Positions 6,261 to 8,965 of a DNA stretch of 8,965 nt are shown one piece after another. How positions within the stretch are numbered: the first letter of the stretch is position 1; each line of letters opens with the position of its first letter. Below the pieces are notes generated by a model. The model was not told the origin of the DNA and searched no databases. It saw only the letters and a list, made by a program, of their open reading frames with translations. The DNA lies in the NCBI GenBank assembly GCA_937925525.1, contig CALALS010000051.1, positions 1-8,965 of the forward strand, read 5' to 3'. Origin of the DNA: an uncultured Flavobacteriales bacterium. Lineage in GTDB: Bacteria; Bacteroidota; Bacteroidia; Flavobacteriales_E; Vicingaceae. Both the position numbers and the translations under genes were made by a program.

Positions 6261-7979
6261 TTACTTTTTTTGAAATACTTGGTTAAACCAGTTGTTATTT
6301 TTAATATTTTTAAACTTATCGTCAGCAATTATATTCCCTTTTTCAAGAACAATTACTCTTTCAAACATACTAGCCACTTCTATATTGCTGGAAATAATAA
6401 TAACGGTAGATTTGAGTGACAATAAATGATTAAGAAACTTGTCTCTTTCAATTTTATCAAGTTCAATAAAGCTGTCTTCTATAAGTATTAGCTTGGAATT
6501 ATGAGCAATACTTCTTGCAAGTAATATTTTTGTTCGGGTAGTTTTAGACAAATTTTTTCCTTCCGGAATAAGAATATTTTCGTATCCGCCCTCCACATTT
6601 TTTATATAATCTGTAAGCCCAACTATTTTACAAGCTTCTCTTACTTGCTCAAATGATATTGACTCTCTGCCTAATGTTATATTTTCTATTATTGAACCTT
6701 TAAAAATATCTTCTTTGGTTAAACAATTGCCAATATAGCTTCTTAAGTATTCTTTATCCCAATTTGCAAAAGGGATATCATTATATAATATGGAACCTTT
6801 AAAATCATAATACAACCCGGCAATTACCTGAAGTAAGAAAGATTTTCCTGAGCCGTTAAAACCCGATAAGCAAATTTTTTCACCCGCTGAAATTTGCAAG
6901 TCTATATTTTGTAAAATATAGTGTTCTGAGTCAGGAAACTTGTAACTAAGGTTTTTGAGTTCAATGGTTAAACCGTTGTCGCCTATCGGAGGACTATAAT
7001 TACTTTCTGATTTTTCAAGCTCTATATCAACTACATTTCCTATTTTTTCTAATGATGTTAAAACATCATATATTGTTTCCATACTTAAAATAAGCTTTTC
7101 AATTGATGCCAGCACTAGAATGATAATAATTTCGGAGGCAACAAATTGTCCAATATTCATTTGTTGATTAATAACTAACAGGCCACCAATTAATAATAAA
7201 CCTAATGCAATTAGCACTTTAAATCCAACTAAATTTATATATTGAACTAAAAGTGTTTTAAAATGTGATTTTCTTGCATCTAAATATTCCACAACGACAT
7301 CATCTGTTTTTTGTAAAGGAAGAGTAGTTTTTCCGGCTAGTTTAAATGTACCAATATTTCTTGCCAACTCTTCAAGCCAATGAGCAACTTCGTATTTGTT
7401 TGCCGATTCTTTAATGCTTGTACTAAGTCCTTTTGGTGAAGTTAATCTAAATATAAAGTATAAAATGATTACCAGCATAGTACTAAAGAGTATAAAAAAC
7501 GGGTGGTACAAGCAAAGTAATATTAGCCCAAAGACTACTTGTAATGAAGCACTTGAAAAATCAAGTAAAATTTTGGAAAGCCCTTTTTGAACTGATAAAG
7601 TATCAAAAAACCTGTTTACTAACTCAGGGATATAGTGTTTGTCAATAACTTCAAGCCTTAGTCTTGGAATTCGGTAGGCAAACTCAAATGCAGATCTAGC
7701 AAATATTTTTTGTTGAATGTTTTCTGCAAGGACTAGCTGCATTATTTGAATAATTCCTGAAAAAGCAATGCCTAGAATAACAAAAACTACTAAAACTATC
7801 CAGGAAGTAGAAACTTGTCCTGTACTTATCAAATTTATAATTGCCTGAATCCCTAACGGTAGCGATAAAACTATGATACCGTTAAACAATGCAAAAACGT
7901 ATATACTGGTAATTTCTTTTTTATCTACTTGAAGCAGCCTAAAAAATCTTTTTAATGGTGTAAGGCTATACTTATTCAT
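6261..7979 (-). CDS. ABC exporter with fused membrane and ATPase domains, ATPase motifs degenerate
   Basis: A 572-residue half-transporter expected to dimerise in the inner membrane. Residues about 1-310 form the exporter membrane domain, with hydrophobic segments near 25-48, 58-82, 140-178, 250-270 and 280-300. There is no N-terminal C39 peptidase domain. Residues about 335-572 form the nucleotide-binding domain. Walker A is intact (GFNGSGKS, 373-380). The Q-loop region IGNCLTKEDIF (416-426) has no glutamine. The signature is LSKTT (477-481) instead of LSGGQ. The Walker B/catalytic pair reads LILIED (497-502), so ED instead of DE. The D-loop keeps an aspartate (IELD, 505-508). The switch histidine is replaced by serine (SSN, 530-532). 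The reading frame is uninterrupted and conservation around the motifs (ILLARSIAHNSK, VIVLEKGNI) is good, so it is not a decaying gene. Its ATG overlaps the TetR stop by four bases. Substrate unknown. Confidence 0.9.
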   Translation of the reverse strand: MNKYSLTPLKRFFRLLQVDKKEITSIYVFALFNGIIVLSLPLGIQAIINLISTGQVSTSWIVLVVFVILGIAFSGIIQIMQLVLAENIQQKIFARSAFEFAYRIPRLRLEVIDKHYIPELVNRFFDTLSVQKGLSKILLDFSSASLQVVFGLILLCLYHPFFILFSTMLVIILYFIFRLTSPKGLSTSIKESANKYEVAHWLEELARNIGTFKLAGKTTLPLQKTDDVVVEYLDARKSHFKTLLVQYINLVGFKVLIALGLLLIGGLLVINQQMNIGQFVASEIIIILVLASIEKLILSMETIYDVLTSLEKIGNVVDIELEKSESNYSPPIGDNGLTIELKNLSYKFPDSEHYILQNIDLQISAGEKICLSGFNGSGKSFLLQVIAGLYYDFKGSILYNDIPFANWDKEYLRSYIGNCLTKEDIFKGSIIENITLGRESISFEQVREACKIVGLTDYIKNVEGGYENILIPEGKNLSKTTRTKILLARSIAHNSKLILIEDSFIELDKIERDKFLNHLLSLKSTVIIISSNIEVASMFERVIVLEKGNIIADDKFKNIKNNNWFNQVFQKK

Positions 7980-8665
7980 TTTTTGAAATTTAAAATAGTG
8001 GCTGTTGCCATATTGGTATAAAAGTCAGCTAATTCATCAGTATCATTTTTTTTAACATCTGTTAATGAAGGGAGATGGCTTGAAAAAAACTTTTGGTGAT
8101 GAACGCCTTCTACTATTGTTGAAACTAAGGTATGCGGATGTTTAAATTTTGGATTCAACTCAAGTACAATACTACTAATTCTTTCAATAAAAGACTTATA
8201 ACTTGAATAAAAACCAACTTTATTGGCGGCATCAACTTCTTTGGTTAGGTATGCTTTTGATGATTCTGAAACAACAATTCTACTCAGAAGTTCAAGCTTT
8301 ATAAAATCATGCGATTCTTTTTTGTTTACGTCTTTTGTTATTAGACGTATTGCAATTTGTAGCTTTTCTTTTGGGTCTGTGATATTTGCAGTTGAAAAAA
8401 TTAAATGATATTCTAACCAATTCCAATACCATGATATTAAATAAACAAGTAGTTTTTGTTTACTTTCAAAATACCTGTAAATAGAGCTTTCGTTGGTGTT
8501 TAATATTGTTGCCAACTTTTTAAATGTGAATGCTTCTAGTCCTATTCTGTCTATCAACTCAATTCCTTTTTCTATTATTCTTTTCCCCAGTTCAGACGAA
8601 TAGGGGTCTTTCAAGAATGTTTTCTCGTTAACCTGGATTTTTATTTGTGAGATAAACTTTTTCAC
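7976..8665 (-). CDS. TetR-family transcriptional regulator
   Basis: A 229-residue cytoplasmic repressor-type protein. The N-terminal DNA-binding domain spans about 26-80. The helix leading in is IIEKGIELIDRIGLEAFTFKKLA. The helix-turn-helix is LATILNTNESSIYRYFESKQKLL (about 51-73), whose SSIYRYFESKQKLL recognition helix and following helix are typical of TetR. The ligand-binding half (about 85-229) contains VVSESSKAYLTKEVD (131-145) and VEGVHHQKFFSSHLPSLTD (185-203), a pattern I associate with regulators placed before flavobacterial exporters. The start is GTG (8665-8663): an in-frame TAA lies directly before it and no ATG occurs before the HTH. It is the first gene of the operon, overlapping the ABC gene by four bases, so it very likely regulates itself and the exporter. 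The inducer is unknown. Confidence 0.92.
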   Translation of the reverse strand: MKKFISQIKIQVNEKTFLKDPYSSELGKRIIEKGIELIDRIGLEAFTFKKLATILNTNESSIYRYFESKQKLLVYLISWYWNWLEYHLIFSTANITDPKEKLQIAIRLITKDVNKKESHDFIKLELLSRIVVSESSKAYLTKEVDAANKVGFYSSYKSFIERISSIVLELNPKFKHPHTLVSTIVEGVHHQKFFSSHLPSLTDVKKNDTDELADFYTNMATATILNFKK

Positions 8666-8673
8666 TTATTGAG

Positions 8674-8689
8674 TTGTTGCACGCAATAA
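8674..8689. promoter_or_regulatory. Inverted repeat upstream of tetR, candidate operator
   Basis: TTGTTGC-AC-GCAATAA is a 7+7 inverted repeat with one mismatched pair. It lies 8 bases before the GTG start of the TetR gene. Position and size (16 bases) suit a TetR operator for autoregulation. On the minus strand TATTATTG (8691-8684), one mismatch from the -7 consensus, overlaps it, so bound repressor could block the polymerase. No -33 TTG is seen at the usual distance. Confidence 0.38.
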
Positions 8690-8726
8690 TAATAGTAATA
8701 CTTTTAATATTGAAAATAAAACTGTT

Positions 8727-8782
8727 AAAAAAACCTAAACAACTCTTTTTATGAAATGTTCAACTATAATGGAGAAGTTTAG
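8727..8782 (-). terminator. Weak candidate terminator after the SDR gene
   Basis: On the minus strand, CTAAAC-TT-CTC (8782-8772) can pair with GAG-TT-GTTTAG (8745-8735) around a 2x2 internal loop. A large 26-base loop separates the arms, and G plus a run of seven T (8733-8727) follows. Location between the SDR stop and the tetR promoter region suits a terminator, but the long loop and weak stem make this uncertain. Confidence 0.25.
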
Positions 8783-8786
8783 TTAT

Positions 8787-8965
8787 TTACAGACATCCTG
8801 TTCTGCCACCATCAACCGGAACATTTATTCCATTGATGTAAGATGCTGCAGGAGAAGCTAAAAAGGCTACAGCATTTGCAATTTCTTCAGGTTTGGCAAA
8901 GCGTTTCATAGGAACTTCTTTTTGCATTTCTGCTTCCACTTCTGCAACTGCTTTTCCGGTTTTAG
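8787..8965 (-). CDS. Short-chain dehydrogenase/reductase, C-terminal fragment (5' part outside window)
   Basis: The last 58 residues of an SDR-family NAD(P)-dependent oxidoreductase, ending at TAA (8789-8787). The visible tail has VPMKRFAKPEEIANAVAFLAS, ASYINGINVPVDGGRTGCL: the standard C-terminal helix and the closing 'G..i.vDGG' strand of classical SDRs. The Rossmann nucleotide motif and the catalytic Ser-Tyr-Lys are outside, so substrate and cofactor cannot be inferred. It lies upstream of tetR on the same strand with a 121-base gap. Its G+C is somewhat higher than that of the exporter operon, suggesting a separate unit. Confidence 0.92.
   Translation of the reverse strand, partial: KTGKAVAEVEAEMQKEVPMKRFAKPEEIANAVAFLASPAASYINGINVPVDGGRTGCL

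Noticed and set aside
7396..7590. Open frame on the plus strand opposite the ABC gene
   Set aside because: It lies wholly inside a well-supported exporter gene on the other strand and has no recognisable protein features; the same applies to plus-strand frames at 1829-2020, 2669-2971, 5072-5284, 5869-6066 and 8223-8408.
6261..7979. ABC gene as a decaying pseudogene because of motif loss
   Set aside because: The frame is full length, the domain order is normal, residues around the altered motifs are well kept, and translation is coupled to both neighbours.

Overview
The window most likely comes from a member of the Bacteroidota, probably flavobacterium-like. Four things point there: a secreted protein ending in a type IX secretion (T9SS) sorting domain, AT-rich coding sequence with little Shine-Dalgarno signal, a TAnnTTTG-type -7 element just upstream of a tRNA gene, and a flavobacterial-style TetR/ABC/HlyD/TolC cassette. 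No species is assigned.

Layout. At the left edge (1-257, minus) lies the N-terminal part of aspartyl-tRNA synthetase. A short intergenic region with a degenerate AGTTGAAAG repeat separates it from a divergent plus-strand lipoprotein gene of unknown function (369-1142). Next come a tRNA-Arg(UCG) with a clear -7 box and a strong hairpin terminator (1159-1281), then a REP-like hairpin (1358-1375). Two minus-strand genes for Sec-exported proteins follow. One carries a T9SS C-terminal sorting domain (1385-2071). The other is a beta-rich protein of unknown function (2122-3033).

The centre of the window (8665 down to 3173, minus) is one compact five-gene operon: a TetR-family regulator, an ABC exporter with fused membrane and ATPase domains, an HlyD-family adaptor, a TolC-family outer-membrane channel and a small CutA1-like protein. 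The junctions are a 4-base overlap, a 2-base gap, a 4-base overlap and a 9-base gap, so all five are probably made from one transcript with coupled translation. Together the three transport proteins would form a tripartite conduit from cytoplasm to exterior. The TetR protein probably controls its own operon through an inverted repeat just upstream of its GTG start.

The main oddity is the ABC protein. Its Walker A motif is intact, but the Q-loop, LSGGQ signature, Walker B/catalytic acidic pair and switch histidine are all substituted. If it works as a homodimer, both ATP sites would be non-canonical. A CutA1-like protein as the last gene of an exporter operon is also unusual. No substrate gene for the exporter is visible in the window. 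The right edge (8787-8965, minus) holds the C-terminal end of a short-chain dehydrogenase/reductase. No gene-free stretch longer than 300 bases is present.
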